64,000 nt of DNA from positions 1-64,000 of the forward strand of contig JAETRD010000009.1 in the NCBI GenBank assembly GCA_021770345.1, given 5' to 3'. Both the position numbers and the translations under genes were made by a program. Of this stretch, positions 19,787 to 28,661 are shown piece by piece (positions within the stretch are counted from its first letter, which is position 1; each line of letters opens with the position of its first letter). The DNA comes from Lachnospiraceae bacterium (GTDB taxonomy: Bacteria; Bacillota; Clostridia; Lachnospirales; Lachnospiraceae). The notes under the pieces are model-generated. The model saw only the letters and a list, made by a program, of their open reading frames with translations, did no database searches and had not been told where the DNA came from.

Positions 19787-20839
19787 CTAGACCGTAAGGA
19801 CACGATGCCCTGCCGCTTTGAGCAGACGGTTCATGATTGCCTGTCCGACTCCCGACGCTGCAAAGCTCTCGGAATAAATGACGTCCACGTCTGTGTCATC
19901 AAACTCCCGCAGAATACGGTAAAGCTGCCGGGCGATCGCATCCTCGTCGTGCCTGGCACCTATGCTGACCACACAGTCGGCCAGATATCTTCCCTTCGTC
20001 TCCTCCGTCGCGATCACACCCGTTTTCTGCCCTGCACGGCGCGCCGCGCAGACCCTCCGGTTAATCTCCCTGATGACCTCGCTCTCCGCTCCCTCAACCA
20101 GCGTCAGATCGGCCCGGGGCGCATAATGCCTGTATTTCATTCCGGGCGCCTTTGGCTTCCTTTCGGAATCTGCCGCTATGATACCGGGATCCAGCTGCAC
20201 CTCCTGTCCGAGAACTACAGAAAGCATCTCTGTCGTGATATAGCCGGGACGGAGTACCATCGGAACCTCCTCGGTCAAATCAATAATCGTGGACTCGATC
20301 CCGATTCCCACAGCTCCTCCGTCGAGGATCATCGGAATCCGCCCGTCCATATCCGCCGCCACATGCGCCGCTTCCGTGGGACTTGGCCTCCCGGAAGTAT
20401 TCGCGCTCGGCGCCGCAATCAGGCACCCGCTCGCCGCGATGAGCCCGAGCGCGACCGGATGATTCGGCATGCGCACCGCCACCGTATCCATCCCGCCAGT
20501 TGTCTCACGGGGAACACTGTCGTTTTTCCAGACTATCATAGTAAGAGGCCCCGGCCAGAAAGCATCCGCCAAAAGCTTCGCCTGCCGCGGCACCTCTCTC
20601 GCGATCGCCTCCAAATCCTGAAACTTTGCAATGTGCACAATCAGCGGATTGTCGGACGGACGGCCTTTGGCTTCATATATCCTGCGGGAAGCCCCGGGAT
20701 TTAAAGCGTCCGCCCCAAGGCCGTACACCGTTTCGGTCGGAAATGCCACAAGTTCCCCCGCGCGGATAAGTTCCGCCGCTTCGGTCATACTTTTATTGTC
20801 TATATCCGCGGAATCAATTTTTATAATTTTTGTGTGCAT
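19787..20839 (-). CDS. tsaC: L-threonylcarbamoyladenylate synthase (Sua5 form)
   Basis: 350 residues. The N-terminal YrdC/TsaC domain (about 1-205) has the AFPTETVYGLGADA motif, RPSDNPLIVHI and APSANTSGRPSPT. The longer C-terminal Sua5 domain follows a PGMKYRHYAPRADLTLV linker. It makes threonylcarbamoyl-AMP for the t6A modification of ANN-decoding tRNAs. It is the first gene of the operon that continues to atpC, behind a long leader with repeats. The ribosome binding site (GAGAGTGG) is weak. Confidence 0.94.
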   Translation of the reverse strand: MHTKIIKIDSADIDNKSMTEAAELIRAGELVAFPTETVYGLGADALNPGASRRIYEAKGRPSDNPLIVHIAKFQDLEAIAREVPRQAKLLADAFWPGPLTMIVWKNDSVPRETTGGMDTVAVRMPNHPVALGLIAASGCLIAAPSANTSGRPSPTEAAHVAADMDGRIPMILDGGAVGIGIESTIIDLTEEVPMVLRPGYITTEMLSVVLGQEVQLDPGIIAADSERKPKAPGMKYRHYAPRADLTLVEGAESEVIREINRRVCAARRAGQKTGVIATEETKGRYLADCVVSIGARHDEDAIARQLYRILREFDDTDVDVIYSESFAASGVGQAIMNRLLKAAGHRVLTV

Positions 20840-20856
20840 TTTGTACCACTCTCTTT

Positions 20857-21020
20857 TCGCAGTGCAAGCTGCTCACGGGTGTTCGCCCTGGCCGCTTCCT
20901 TCTGCGTGCTTCGCAGTGCAAGCTGCTCACGGGCGTTCGCCCTGGCCGCTTCCTTCTGCGTGCTTCGCAGTGCAAGCTCGCCTGCGCTCCGCTCCGTCTC
21001 GCTCACGGGCGTTCGCCCTA
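20857..21020. repeat. 54-bp tandem repeats in the tsaC leader
   Basis: Units starting at 20857, 20911 and 20965 share a 54-bp period. Two full units differ by a single base (GGGTG/GGGCG), and the third is partial, interrupted by a short GC-rich insert before GCTCACGGGCGTTCGCCCT recurs. They lie in the 5' untranslated region between the predicted promoter and the tsaC start. The period is a multiple of three, so the minus strand also has an open frame here, but no ribosome binding site supports a gene. Confidence 0.85.
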
Positions 21021-21034
21021 TCGGTCGATACAGC

Positions 21035-21067
21035 CGAAACGTGTCCTGTGCAAGCACAACACGTTTC
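21035..21067 (-). other. Strong hairpin in the tsaC leader
   Basis: GAAACGTGT and ACACGTTTC enclose a second arm pair, GTGC/GCAC, with a 2-base loop, making a near-continuous stem of about 13 bp. No T run follows. It lies just inside the predicted transcription start of the tsaC operon. Confidence 0.55.
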
Positions 21068-21104
21068 GTCCGCATCACCCGGCACTGCTCAATGCTTACT
21101 GTAC

Positions 21105-21133
21105 ATTATCGCATATTTCCTGAAAATAGGCAA
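21105..21133 (-). promoter_or_regulatory. Promoter of the tsaC-upp-atp operon
   Basis: TTGCCT (21128-21133) and GATAAT (21105-21110) are 17 bases apart and read left. The predicted leader is about 260 bases, containing a hairpin and the 54-bp repeats. It is back to back with the galM promoter. Confidence 0.65.
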
Positions 21134-21138
21134 CATGC

Positions 21139-21167
21139 TTGCCATGTTTTTACAAATATGGCATAAT
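21139..21167 (+). promoter_or_regulatory. Promoter of galM
   Basis: TTGCCA (21139-21144) and CATAAT (21162-21167) with 17-base spacing, ending about 25 bases before the galM start codon. Confidence 0.65.
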
Positions 21168-21191
21168 AAAACCTTATGAAAGGAGCTTTCC

Positions 21192-22229
21192 ATGAAAATT
21201 TCAAAATCTGATTACGGTGTCACACAGACAGGCGAACCTGTTTTTATATATCATCTCGAAAATACATCGGGCGCATACGTCGACATCCTCAACTATGGCT
21301 GCCGCATTGTCCGGATTCTTGTTCCAAACCGGGAAGGCACACTCACGGATGTGTGTCTCGGCTTTGATTCTCTTCCTGACTATGAGGCGGATGCTGCAAG
21401 CGTCGGCGCCGTCGTAGGCCGCGTTGCAAACCGCATCAAAAACGGCCGCTTTTCCTTAAACGGCACGGACTACAGTCTCGCCACCAACAACGGCACGAAC
21501 CATCTTCACGGCGGCAGGATCGGATATGCCTCGAAAGTATGGGACGCAGCGATTTCCGGTGACAAACTTATCCTCTCTCTGCACTCTGCTGACGGTGAGG
21601 AGGGCTACCCCGGCAATCTGACCCTCAGCGTCACCTACGGCTGGTCGCAGGACAATGAACTTTCCATTTTATACGAAGCATTCTGCGATCGGGATACCCT
21701 CCTGAACATCACAAACCACAGCTACTTTAACCTCAACGGTCAGGGCGACGGGGATATCCTTTCGCATGAGCTGTTCCTGGCCGCGGATACATTTACCGAA
21801 CTTGACGACACGCAGGTACCGACCGGAAAGCTGCTCTCCGTTGAGGGCACACCTTTTGACTTCCGAAAAATGCGCCCCCTCGGAAAGCCCGTAAACACAG
21901 AACACGAACAGTATCAGACCTTCGGAACCTACGATCACAATTTTGTCATTCAGGGGACCGGCTTCCGTGAGGCCGCCGCTCTCCAGTCGCGGGAAAGCGG
22001 TATCCGCATGACCTGTTTTACAGATCAACCGGGCTTACAGCTCTATGTGCCTCTGTGTCCGCTTCACACACCGGGCAAAAACGGCGTCACCTACGGCCCG
22101 CGTACCAGCGTCTGTCTTGAGACCCAGCATTTTCCGGATTCCATCAACCACGAGAACTTTCCGGACATTGTTCTGCACTCAGGCGAAAACTTCCGTTCTA
22201 AGACCTTATACCATTTCTCAACCTTTTAA
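21192..22229 (+). CDS. galM: Aldose 1-epimerase (mutarotase)
   Basis: 345 residues, ribosome binding site AAAGGAG. The GalM fold signatures are VVGRVANRIKNGRF, NNGTNHLHGG, the catalytic His in LNITNHSYFNLNGQG, and GTYDHNFVI, with the catalytic Glu in SVCLETQHFPDSIN near the C-terminus. It interconverts alpha and beta anomers of galactose, glucose and similar sugars. It is a single gene with its own promoter and terminator, divergent from tsaC, with no gal genes adjacent. Confidence 0.95.
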   Translation: MKISKSDYGVTQTGEPVFIYHLENTSGAYVDILNYGCRIVRILVPNREGTLTDVCLGFDSLPDYEADAASVGAVVGRVANRIKNGRFSLNGTDYSLATNNGTNHLHGGRIGYASKVWDAAISGDKLILSLHSADGEEGYPGNLTLSVTYGWSQDNELSILYEAFCDRDTLLNITNHSYFNLNGQGDGDILSHELFLAADTFTELDDTQVPTGKLLSVEGTPFDFRKMRPLGKPVNTEHEQYQTFGTYDHNFVIQGTGFREAAALQSRESGIRMTCFTDQPGLQLYVPLCPLHTPGKNGVTYGPRTSVCLETQHFPDSINHENFPDIVLHSGENFRSKTLYHFSTF

Positions 22230-22239
22230 TGTCTAAAAT

Positions 22240-22283
22240 TAAAAACACAGCCGTTTACTTCTTGTAAACCGCTGTGTTTTGTA
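22240..22283 (+). terminator. Terminator of galM
   Basis: AAAACACAGC-CGTTTAC pairs with GTAAAC-GCTGTGTTTT around a 5-base loop with one bulge, followed by a T run. It lies just past the galM stop. Confidence 0.85.
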
Positions 22284-22352
22284 TTAAAATAACTTCAAGA
22301 TTATCTTTACGGTAATCGTGTGACGATTATTAATTTTAAGGAGGGAATTAAA

Positions 22353-22523
22353 ATGGCATTTGTTATTTCTGATTCTTGTGTAAGCTGCGGTACATGTGAG
22401 CCGGCTTGTCCGGTAGGCGCTATCTCCCAGGGCGACAGCCAGTACCAGATTGATGCAAGTACATGCGTCAGCTGCGGTACATGCGCAGGTGTTTGTCCTA
22501 CAGGCGCTATCAGCGAGGAATAA
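22353..22523 (+). CDS. Small 2[4Fe-4S] ferredoxin
   Basis: 56 residues from the ATG at 22353, which has AAGGAGG upstream. Two CxxCxxCxxxCP clusters are visible (CVSCGTCEPACP and CVSCGTCAGVCP), the classical clostridial ferredoxin pattern with internal duplication. It is a low-potential electron carrier for anaerobic metabolism. It is a single gene between terminators. Confidence 0.97.
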   Translation: MAFVISDSCVSCGTCEPACPVGAISQGDSQYQIDASTCVSCGTCAGVCPTGAISEE

Positions 22524-22533
22524 TCTGCATAAA

Positions 22534-22563
22534 AATAAGAGGCCGAAAAGCCTCTTATTTTTT
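22534..22563. terminator. Bidirectional terminator between ferredoxin and MerR genes
   Basis: AAATAAGAGGC and GCCTCTTATTT form a stem with a CGAAAA-type loop, with a T run on both strands. It serves the convergent ferredoxin (plus) and MerR (minus) genes. Confidence 0.85.
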
Positions 22564-22575
22564 ATGCACATAGTT

Positions 22576-23250
22576 CTATTCCGTTACTTTTTTCTTTTTC
22601 CACGGATAAATCTTAGGTTCCTTCTCTTCCGTGCGGCTCTCCCTTCCTCTCTTTCCGCCCTTCTGGCGCAGACTCTCCCGGATTGCCCCGTCAAGCTTTC
22701 GAAACCGCTCTTCTTCCGCCTCCTCACGCTCCCGCATGAGATAATTCATTTCCTTTATCACCTGCTCGCCGACTTCCTCGCCGATATTTTTGCTGAGCTG
22801 CTGATTGTTCGCGGCGAGAGCCTGTCCCACAATCTGTGTCATCAGCTCGGTAAACTGTGCCATTTTATCGGTATTGTCTAATATGCTCTGCGGTGATTCC
22901 ACTTTCGGGATATTCCCGGGCGGCTGTATCTTCGGCGCTGCCACAAGTGCCCCTTCCGGCGGCTGGTTTTTCGGCAGGGTGCCGACAGCCGCATCGGCAG
23001 CTTTTTCCACCGTGCTGGCAACCAAATCCCCGTTATGTACGATCATACGGATTGCCTTTAACTGATATCCCTTTTCTTTCAGGTCTTTTATTTTCTGAAA
23101 TTCTTCGATATTTTCCTTCGTGTAGTATCGGTGCCCCATCTCGTTGCGAGGAATGTCGAGCGCCAATTCCTCTTCCCAGTAACGCAACACATGTGATTCC
23201 ACATTGACAATATTTGCCGCATCGGAAATCATGTAACGTACTTTTTCCAT
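22576..23250 (-). CDS. MerR-family regulator with charged coiled-coil tail
   Basis: 224 residues. The MerR winged helix lies at residues 1-75 (MISDAANIVNVESHVLRYWEEEL, shown partly: VESHVLRYWEEELAL, and GHRYYTKENIEEFQKIKDL). A Pro/Gly-rich linker with the repeated NQPPEG/IQPPGN motif follows (about 95-125), then a highly charged helical region (about 150-224, RMREREEAEEER-like and a Lys-rich end). No metal-binding Cys pattern is seen. Effector and targets are unknown. Confidence 0.85.
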   Translation of the reverse strand: MEKVRYMISDAANIVNVESHVLRYWEEELALDIPRNEMGHRYYTKENIEEFQKIKDLKEKGYQLKAIRMIVHNGDLVASTVEKAADAAVGTLPKNQPPEGALVAAPKIQPPGNIPKVESPQSILDNTDKMAQFTELMTQIVGQALAANNQQLSKNIGEEVGEQVIKEMNYLMREREEAEEERFRKLDGAIRESLRQKGGKRGRESRTEEKEPKIYPWKKKKVTE

Positions 23251-23343
23251 TCGGGATTCTCCTTTCTATGCTTACCTACTATTATAAGCAACCGATGTCG
23301 CCACTACAACAAGTTTCGCTCGTCTTATTGCGACAGAATCCGT

Positions 23344-23406
23344 GGGGCTGTCGCATTTACTCAAATGGTTACCGGTATGCAACATAAGAGTTAATGCAAC
23401 AGCCCC
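23344..23406. repeat. Long inverted repeat of the GGCTGTCGCATT family
   Basis: GGGGCTGTCGCATTTA and TTAATGCAACAGCCCC form a 16-bp stem with two mismatches around a 31-base loop. It lies about 15 bases past the dnaB stop. A relative with the same stem core (GGCTGTCGCATT) occurs at 59411-59460 after trmB. No T run follows in the dnaB direction, so a simple terminator role is not certain. Confidence 0.7.
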
Positions 23407-23419
23407 AACAATCCCGTTT

Positions 23420-24754
23420 TTATTTTTCCATGTTTGCAAATTTCGTATACTGCGGCAACCATACCAGGTTTACCGTACCGATCGGACCGTTTCTCTGCTT
23501 TGCGATAATAATCTCGGAAATGCCCTTCATCTCCGAGTCGTGATTATAGTAGTCATCACGATAAATAAACATCACCACGTCGGCATCCTGCTCGATCGCC
23601 CCCGACTCACGCAGATCCGACAGCATCGGACGGTGATCCGGCCGCTGCTCCACGGCACGCGAAAGCTGGGATAAGGCGATCACCGGCACAGACAGCTCCC
23701 TTGCAAGCGCCTTTAACGAACGCGAGATATCGGCGATCTCCTGCTGGCGCGAGTCGGAAGACTTCCCGGAGCCTGACATCAGCTGCAGGTAATCGATAAT
23801 AATCAGCTTTAAATCATGTTCAAGCTTGTACTTACGGCACTTGCTGCGCATCTCCGCAATCGAGATTCCCGGCGTGTCATCAATGATCAATTCCGAATTT
23901 CCGATTGTACCGGCGCCTTCTATCAGCTTTTCCCAGTCTGTATCGGAGAGATTTCCGGTGCGCAACGCCTGCGCGTCCACACGCGATTCCAATGAAAACA
24001 GACGGTTTACCAGCTGTTCTTTTGACATCTCGAGAGAGAAAATAGCCGTGCACATATTCTCATGGAATGCCACATACTGCGCGATATTTAACACGAACGC
24101 GGTCTTACCCATCGACGGGCGGGCCGCTATGAGAATCAAATCCGAGGGCTGAAGCCCCGCCGTGCGGTAATCCAGATCAATAAATCCTGTCGGAATCCCT
24201 GTGACCGTCCCCGAAGCCTTGGCCGCATTTTCGATTTTCTCGAGCGCATTCATCACGACTTTGCGGATCGGCACATAATCGTTGCCGCCGCCCCGGGCGG
24301 ATATCGTATCGAACACCTTTTTCTCCATGATATCCATGACGGTATCGACGCTCTCCCGGCCGAGATAGCACTCGTTCTCCAGCTCCTCGTTCAGTTTAAT
24401 AATCTTCCGGCGCAGGGCATGATCTTTTACAATCTGCGCATAATATTTCACGTTTGCGGAAGTCGGAACCGCCGTCAGCAAGTCACGGACAAATTCCAGA
24501 CTCGCGACCTCCGGCGGCACATCTTTCTCCTTCAGCCGATTCTGCAGTGTGATCAAATCCACCGGCAGGCTCTTATTATAGAGTTCGATCATGGCGTCAA
24601 AGATAATCCCGTACTGTACATGATAAAAATCTTCCGTGTTCAGCATTTCCATTGCCGTGATAATGGCGTCTCTGTCCATAATCATCGAACCGACCACGGA
24701 CTGTTCAGCCTCTAAGCTGTTTGGCATAATCCGCTTAATCAGCGCTTCTTCCAT
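23420..24754 (-). CDS. dnaB: Replicative DNA helicase
   Basis: 444 residues. The N-terminal domain (about 1-105) begins MEEALIKRIMPNSLEAEQSV, and the RecA-like helicase core carries Walker A ARPSMGKTAFVLNIA, Walker B LIIIDYLQLM and the SQLSRAVEQR motif, with SDLRESGAIEQDADVV near the end. It unwinds DNA at the replication fork. It starts directly after rplI, in the widespread gdpP-rplI-dnaB order. Confidence 0.97.
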   Translation of the reverse strand: MEEALIKRIMPNSLEAEQSVVGSMIMDRDAIITAMEMLNTEDFYHVQYGIIFDAMIELYNKSLPVDLITLQNRLKEKDVPPEVASLEFVRDLLTAVPTSANVKYYAQIVKDHALRRKIIKLNEELENECYLGRESVDTVMDIMEKKVFDTISARGGGNDYVPIRKVVMNALEKIENAAKASGTVTGIPTGFIDLDYRTAGLQPSDLILIAARPSMGKTAFVLNIAQYVAFHENMCTAIFSLEMSKEQLVNRLFSLESRVDAQALRTGNLSDTDWEKLIEGAGTIGNSELIIDDTPGISIAEMRSKCRKYKLEHDLKLIIIDYLQLMSGSGKSSDSRQQEIADISRSLKALARELSVPVIALSQLSRAVEQRPDHRPMLSDLRESGAIEQDADVVMFIYRDDYYNHDSEMKGISEIIIAKQRNGPIGTVNLVWLPQYTKFANMEK

Positions 24755-25201
24755 TTATTCCTCCACAACCTGTACGGAAAACGTTCCGATCACCTTCGGA
24801 TGCAGCTTTATCGCCACCTCCGTCATCCCGAACGTCCGAATCGGCTCCGGCAGCTGCATTTTCTTCTTGTCTAACTCCATGCCGAGCTGCGCCTTTACCG
24901 CCGCTGCGATTTCCTTTGTGGAGACGGACCCAAAGGTGCGTCCGCCCTCGCCCGCTTTCATCTTAAGCACTACCTTTTTATCTTTCAGTTCCTCTGCAAG
25001 TGCAAGCGCCGCCTCATAATTCTCCTGCGCCACCTTATCCGCATGCTGATTCTGCAGCTTTAAGTCGTTTAAGTTCTTCGGGGTCGCCTCCACACCCAGT
25101 TTCTTTGGAAACAAGGCATTTCTCGCATACCCGTCGCTGACATTCACAATCTCGCCCTTCTTTCCGAGCGCTTTTACATCTTCTAATAATATTACCTTCA
25201 A
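24755..25201 (-). CDS. rplI: Ribosomal protein bL9
   Basis: 148 residues. The N-terminal motif [30 protein letters not shown] is characteristic (shown partly: [17 protein letters not shown]), with a long helix and a C-terminal domain containing [10 protein letters not shown]. It is a 50S subunit protein. Its ATG overlaps the gdpP stop by 4 bases. Confidence 0.97.
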   Translation of the reverse strand: MKVILLEDVKALGKKGEIVNVSDGYARNALFPKKLGVEATPKNLNDLKLQNQHADKVAQENYEAALALAEELKDKKVVLKMKAGEGGRTFGSVSTKEIAAAVKAQLGMELDKKKMQLPEPIRTFGMTEVAIKLHPKVIGTFSVQVVEE

Positions 25202-27252
25202 TCTTTGATATCTCCTTCTTTTAACATTTCGTCAATGGTGTCTTCTATGATGTGTTTGGCCTGCATCACGGAACAGTCTGTCAGCTGGGCCCCGGCCACG
25301 CTCAGATGGCCGCCGCCGCCGAGCCGCTCCATGATAAGCTGCACGTTAATCTCGTCGATCGAACGCGAACTGACATAGATTTTGCTCTGGTACTCCGTCA
25401 ACACAAAGGACGCCTTGATTCCGACAATATTCAGCAGCTCATTTGCCGCCTGCGCACAGACGATCGTCGGGCTCTCCACATTGTCGGCCGGACAGATGGA
25501 TATGGCAAAGCAGCCGCGGTAAACCTCCGCACGACGCACCGCCTCCGCCCTCGCCTTGTAAGCCGACATATCGTTCCGCAGCATTTTGCGCACCCTTGTC
25601 ACCTCCGCGCCGGCCCGGCGCAGATATGCCGCCGCCTCAAAGGTCCGCACGCCCGTCTTTGTCATAAAATTATTTGTATCGATGAGGATCCCCGCGTAAA
25701 TACAGTCCGCCTCATGAGGTTCCAGTTTAATATTCTCCGGGAAATATTGCAGCACTTCCGCAATCATCTCGCAGGCGCTTGACGCATAAGGTTCCACATA
25801 GGAGAGCACAGGTCCCTCGATAATCTCACTGCCCTGCCTGTGATGGTCAAATACACAGACGGTATCCGTCCGCTTTAAAAGCTCCGGACACTCGGTATGA
25901 CTTGGACGGTTCACATCCACAACCATCAGGAGTGTATCCCGGTTCGTCAGAAGCATTGCCTCCTCGCTGCGGATAAACAGATCCGCCGGATATCCCTTTT
26001 CCTGGGAAAAACCGTCCACCAGCGGCCTTAAGGATGAAGTCACCTCGTTTACGACAATCTGTGCCTTTTTGCCGAGCACCCGGGCCGCGCAGTACACGCC
26101 CACGGCAGCCCCGAGACAGTCTACATCGCTGATGCTGTGTCCCATGACGATCACATGTTCCTTGCTCTGAATGATCTCCCGCAGCGCGTGCGCTTTGACA
26201 CGGGCCTTCACACGCGTGTTGCGCTCCACCTGCTGAGTCTTTCCGCCGTAATAGCAGACGTCTTCCCCCTCGCGGACGACAACCTGATCTCCGCCGCGGC
26301 CCAGCGCAAGGTCGATGGACATATGCGCATATTCATAGTTCTGCGCATAGCTGTCGCCTCCGCCGCCGATTCCGATGCTGAGCGTGACCGCCATCTCATT
26401 GCCGACTCTCACGGTCTTCACATCCTCAATCAGGCTGAAGCGGTCTTCCCGCAGCTGTTCGAGATATTTATTCTTAAACACGACAAAATATTTGTCCTTC
26501 TCCGTCTTGCGGACAAGCGCGTCAATTTCCGCAAAATATTTGTTTACCTTCCGGTCAATCAGAGCTACCAGCAGGGAACGCTTGACATCCTCAATGCTGT
26601 CGAGCGCCTCGTCATAGTTGTCAATGTATACCAGCCCCGATACCAGACGCTGTTCCTCATTCTCCCTGATGTAGTGGCTGAGTTCCGTCTCGTCAAACAG
26701 ATACACTGCGGTCAGATACTCGTCGTTTGCATCCATCGAGATAATATCGCTTCCCTCCGCCATCGTATCAAAATAGATACGCCGCATCACAACACGGAAA
26801 TCCCTGTCGTTTAACGTCAGATGCTGACTCGTTTCCTCCTCCGTCTTCCGCAGAATCTCCTTTGTCAGCGTCGGAAAAATCACGCTGATCGACTTGTGAA
26901 ACTGTTTATCCTTACCGGTGAGTTCGGTAAACTGTTTATTTACCCATAAAATCTTCGCGTTGTAATCCACCAGCGCATAAGGTATCTCAAATTCGTTTAA
27001 CAGCTGTTTCTGCACCGTCCCATATTGTGTGGCAAAATTTATCATTTCATCCACCAGACACGGCTTATTATGTAAGTAGGCAACCAGCATAACCACAAAA
27101 TACACCGCGACAAACCCGGAAAACACGGCTCCCAACGTATAGCTGTCAAAATATATAAAGATATTGATACCGATCAGAGGGATTGTGAGAAACAGCGGCC
27201 AACACATATAAATCCGCAGTTTTCCCTTAAATCTTACGTTTTTTTTCTTCAA
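25198..27252 (-). CDS. gdpP: Membrane c-di-AMP phosphodiesterase GdpP
   Basis: 684 residues. It has two N-terminal membrane helices (about 12-55), a PAS-like domain (about 80-150), a degenerate GGDEF domain (about 180-315, without the GGDEF motif), and the DHH-DHHA1 phosphodiesterase region (about 350-680) with [21 protein letters not shown], the DHH in VFDHHRQG, and the C-terminal [12 protein letters not shown]. It hydrolyses c-di-AMP to pApA. It is first in the gdpP-rplI-dnaB operon. Confidence 0.95.
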   Translation of the reverse strand: MKKKNVRFKGKLRIYMCWPLFLTIPLIGINIFIYFDSYTLGAVFSGFVAVYFVVMLVAYLHNKPCLVDEMINFATQYGTVQKQLLNEFEIPYALVDYNAKILWVNKQFTELTGKDKQFHKSISVIFPTLTKEILRKTEEETSQHLTLNDRDFRVVMRRIYFDTMAEGSDIISMDANDEYLTAVYLFDETELSHYIRENEEQRLVSGLVYIDNYDEALDSIEDVKRSLLVALIDRKVNKYFAEIDALVRKTEKDKYFVVFKNKYLEQLREDRFSLIEDVKTVRVGNEMAVTLSIGIGGGGDSYAQNYEYAHMSIDLALGRGGDQVVVREGEDVCYYGGKTQQVERNTRVKARVKAHALREIIQSKEHVIVMGHSISDVDCLGAAVGVYCAARVLGKKAQIVVNEVTSSLRPLVDGFSQEKGYPADLFIRSEEAMLLTNRDTLLMVVDVNRPSHTECPELLKRTDTVCVFDHHRQGSEIIEGPVLSYVEPYASSACEMIAEVLQYFPENIKLEPHEADCIYAGILIDTNNFMTKTGVRTFEAAAYLRRAGAEVTRVRKMLRNDMSAYKARAEAVRRAEVYRGCFAISICPADNVESPTIVCAQAANELLNIVGIKASFVLTEYQSKIYVSSRSIDEINVQLIMERLGGGGHLSVAGAQLTDCSVMQAKHIIEDTIDEMLKEGDIKD

Positions 27253-27363
27253 ATTCTGCCTCCGCTTATCCAGAAAACAATATCACCGAGATAATACTTA
27301 CCTTAAATTATACCATTTTACATTCATGATATAAAGTATTTTTTCCGCAGTTACTGCGTGCAG

Positions 27364-28095
27364 TTAACGTACCCCTTCTCCGGCAAGCGTCATGTACTCC
27401 CCCTGATCCATATCATCAATCAGGTTATTCGATAAAATCTGTGTACAGGGAAACATCTCCAGGCCGTCCACCTGTTCATTTGCCTCTGTCTGATACCCGC
27501 CCCCTGGCTGGTAATGGCAGATCTCGTAACCGACCCGGCCCATGCCGAGGCCGTATGTGTCCAAAATGATGTCACGCAGCCCGTTTGTCGACCGGCTGCT
27601 GATTATAACCGGCGTGGAAATTTCCGGAAAGGCCTCAAACACGGTAAAGCCGTCCGCTTCATCCGCCTTGAGGATCACCGCCGGATATCCCCCGGCTTCA
27701 GTCTCGGTGTATTCCCCGATTACCACCGCAAAAATCTCGTCCGTCCCGTCATCATCCAGGTCAATATAATTATAATAATATCTTGTCTGCGCCAGCTGTT
27801 CCCCCGGCACCCGGTAATATTCCGCCAAAAATTCCGCAAGCGCCGGGTATTCCTGCTCCTCTGCGTATACGATCTCCGTCTCGGAATCACCCAGGTCATC
27901 CCCCGCGCTCAGAAGCTGTTCTTCAAGCTCCTGCACAAAGTTTTCCTGTTCCAGTCCCGTTTCACCGGATAACGCCGTATCGCTTTCTTCCTGCATGTCC
28001 ACTCCGGCCGTATTTTCTTTTTCTCCACAGCCAGCCGCCGCCAGCAAAGCTGCTGTCCATATCACTGCCGCTGCCCATCTTCCGCTTTTTGTCAT
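27364..28095 (-). CDS. Lipoprotein of unknown function
   Basis: 243 residues with a lipoprotein signal: hydrophobic segment AAVIWTAALLAAAGC, with the lipobox Cys near residue 23. An acidic low-complexity stretch follows, and then a segment NYIDLDDDGTDEIFAVVIG, which resembles the calcium-binding FG-GAP/dockerin-like DxDxDG loops seen in many secreted Clostridia proteins. Function is unknown. The ribosome binding site AGGAGG is clear. It is transcribed alone. Confidence 0.8.
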   Translation of the reverse strand: MTKSGRWAAAVIWTAALLAAAGCGEKENTAGVDMQEESDTALSGETGLEQENFVQELEEQLLSAGDDLGDSETEIVYAEEQEYPALAEFLAEYYRVPGEQLAQTRYYYNYIDLDDDGTDEIFAVVIGEYTETEAGGYPAVILKADEADGFTVFEAFPEISTPVIISSRSTNGLRDIILDTYGLGMGRVGYEICHYQPGGGYQTEANEQVDGLEMFPCTQILSNNLIDDMDQGEYMTLAGEGVR

Positions 28096-28228
28096 CCGCT
28101 GCCTCCTGCCATATATTCTGTCCTTCTGCGGGCATTCCCGCCCGTTTACACTATATTATATGATTCTGTCAGAATTGCCAAGCATATCGTTTCAAAATTA
28201 ATAATTGCCACGCGTCCCGTGTGCATAT

Positions 28229-28260
28229 AAAAAGAGCCGGCCGAAACGGCTGGCTCTTTG
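28229..28260 (-). terminator. Terminator of the rpsF-ssb-rpsR operon
   Basis: AAAGAGCC-GGCCG and CGGC-TGGCTCTTT pair around an AAA loop. On the minus strand a T5 run follows. It lies about 80 bases past the rpsR stop, beyond a set of tandem repeats. Confidence 0.8.
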
Positions 28261-28277
28261 ATTCGCATAATCCACCT

Positions 28278-28343
28278 GCTGCGATAGGCTTGCCTATTCG
28301 CTGCGATAAGCTTGCTTACTTGCTGCGATAAGCAACGCTTATT
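28278..28343. repeat. Three 22-bp tandem repeats overlapping the rpsR stop codon
   Basis: GCTGCGATARGC units start at 28278, 28300 and 28322, period 22 bp. Each contains a small palindrome (ATAGGCTTGCCTAT, ATAAGCTTGCTTA, ATAAGCAACGCTTAT). The third unit overlaps the last codon and stop of rpsR, which has a two-residue extension (Cys-Glu). Confidence 0.8.
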
Positions 28344-28602
28344 CGCATACATAAGGCATCAATGCCACATGGCGCGCTCTCTTGATTGCTGCGGTAAGCG
28401 CTCTCTGATGCTTTGCACAGTTTCCTGTGATACGGCGCGGAAGAATCTTTCCTCTCTCAGAGATGTATCTCTTTAACTTGTTGGTATCCTTGTAATCAAT
28501 CACATTGTCTTTTCCGCAGAATACACAAACTTTTTTTCTTCTATGCATCGGGCGTCTCTTCATCGGCGCGCCTTCTTTGTCTGCTGCTTTATTGAAAGCC
28601 AT
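28339..28602 (-). CDS. rpsR: Ribosomal protein bS18
   Basis: 87 residues. The conserved core is [22 protein letters not shown] (shown partly: [18 protein letters not shown]) with [22 protein letters not shown] pair plus a later Cys suggests the zinc-binding form. The C-terminus carries two extra residues encoded in a tandem repeat. It is the last gene of rpsF-ssb-rpsR. Confidence 0.97.
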   Translation of the reverse strand: MAFNKAADKEGAPMKRRPMHRRKKVCVFCGKDNVIDYKDTNKLKRYISERGKILPRRITGNCAKHQRALTAAIKRARHVALMPYVCE

Positions 28603-28661
28603 GATAATTACCTCCTGATCAAATATGGAATCACCCAGTGATTTTCACGCGGTGATCTCTG

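Noticed and set aside
19703-20704. 333-residue plus-strand open frame
   Set aside because: It lies antisense to the tsaC gene and has no ribosome binding site or family match.
20857-21020. Possible CRISPR array
   Set aside because: The repeated units are directly adjacent and near-identical over their full 54 bases; there are no unique spacers and no cas genes.
20821-21078. 85-residue frame through the 54-bp repeats
   Set aside because: The repeat period is a multiple of three so the frame stays open by chance; no ribosome binding site and the region is better explained as an untranslated leader.
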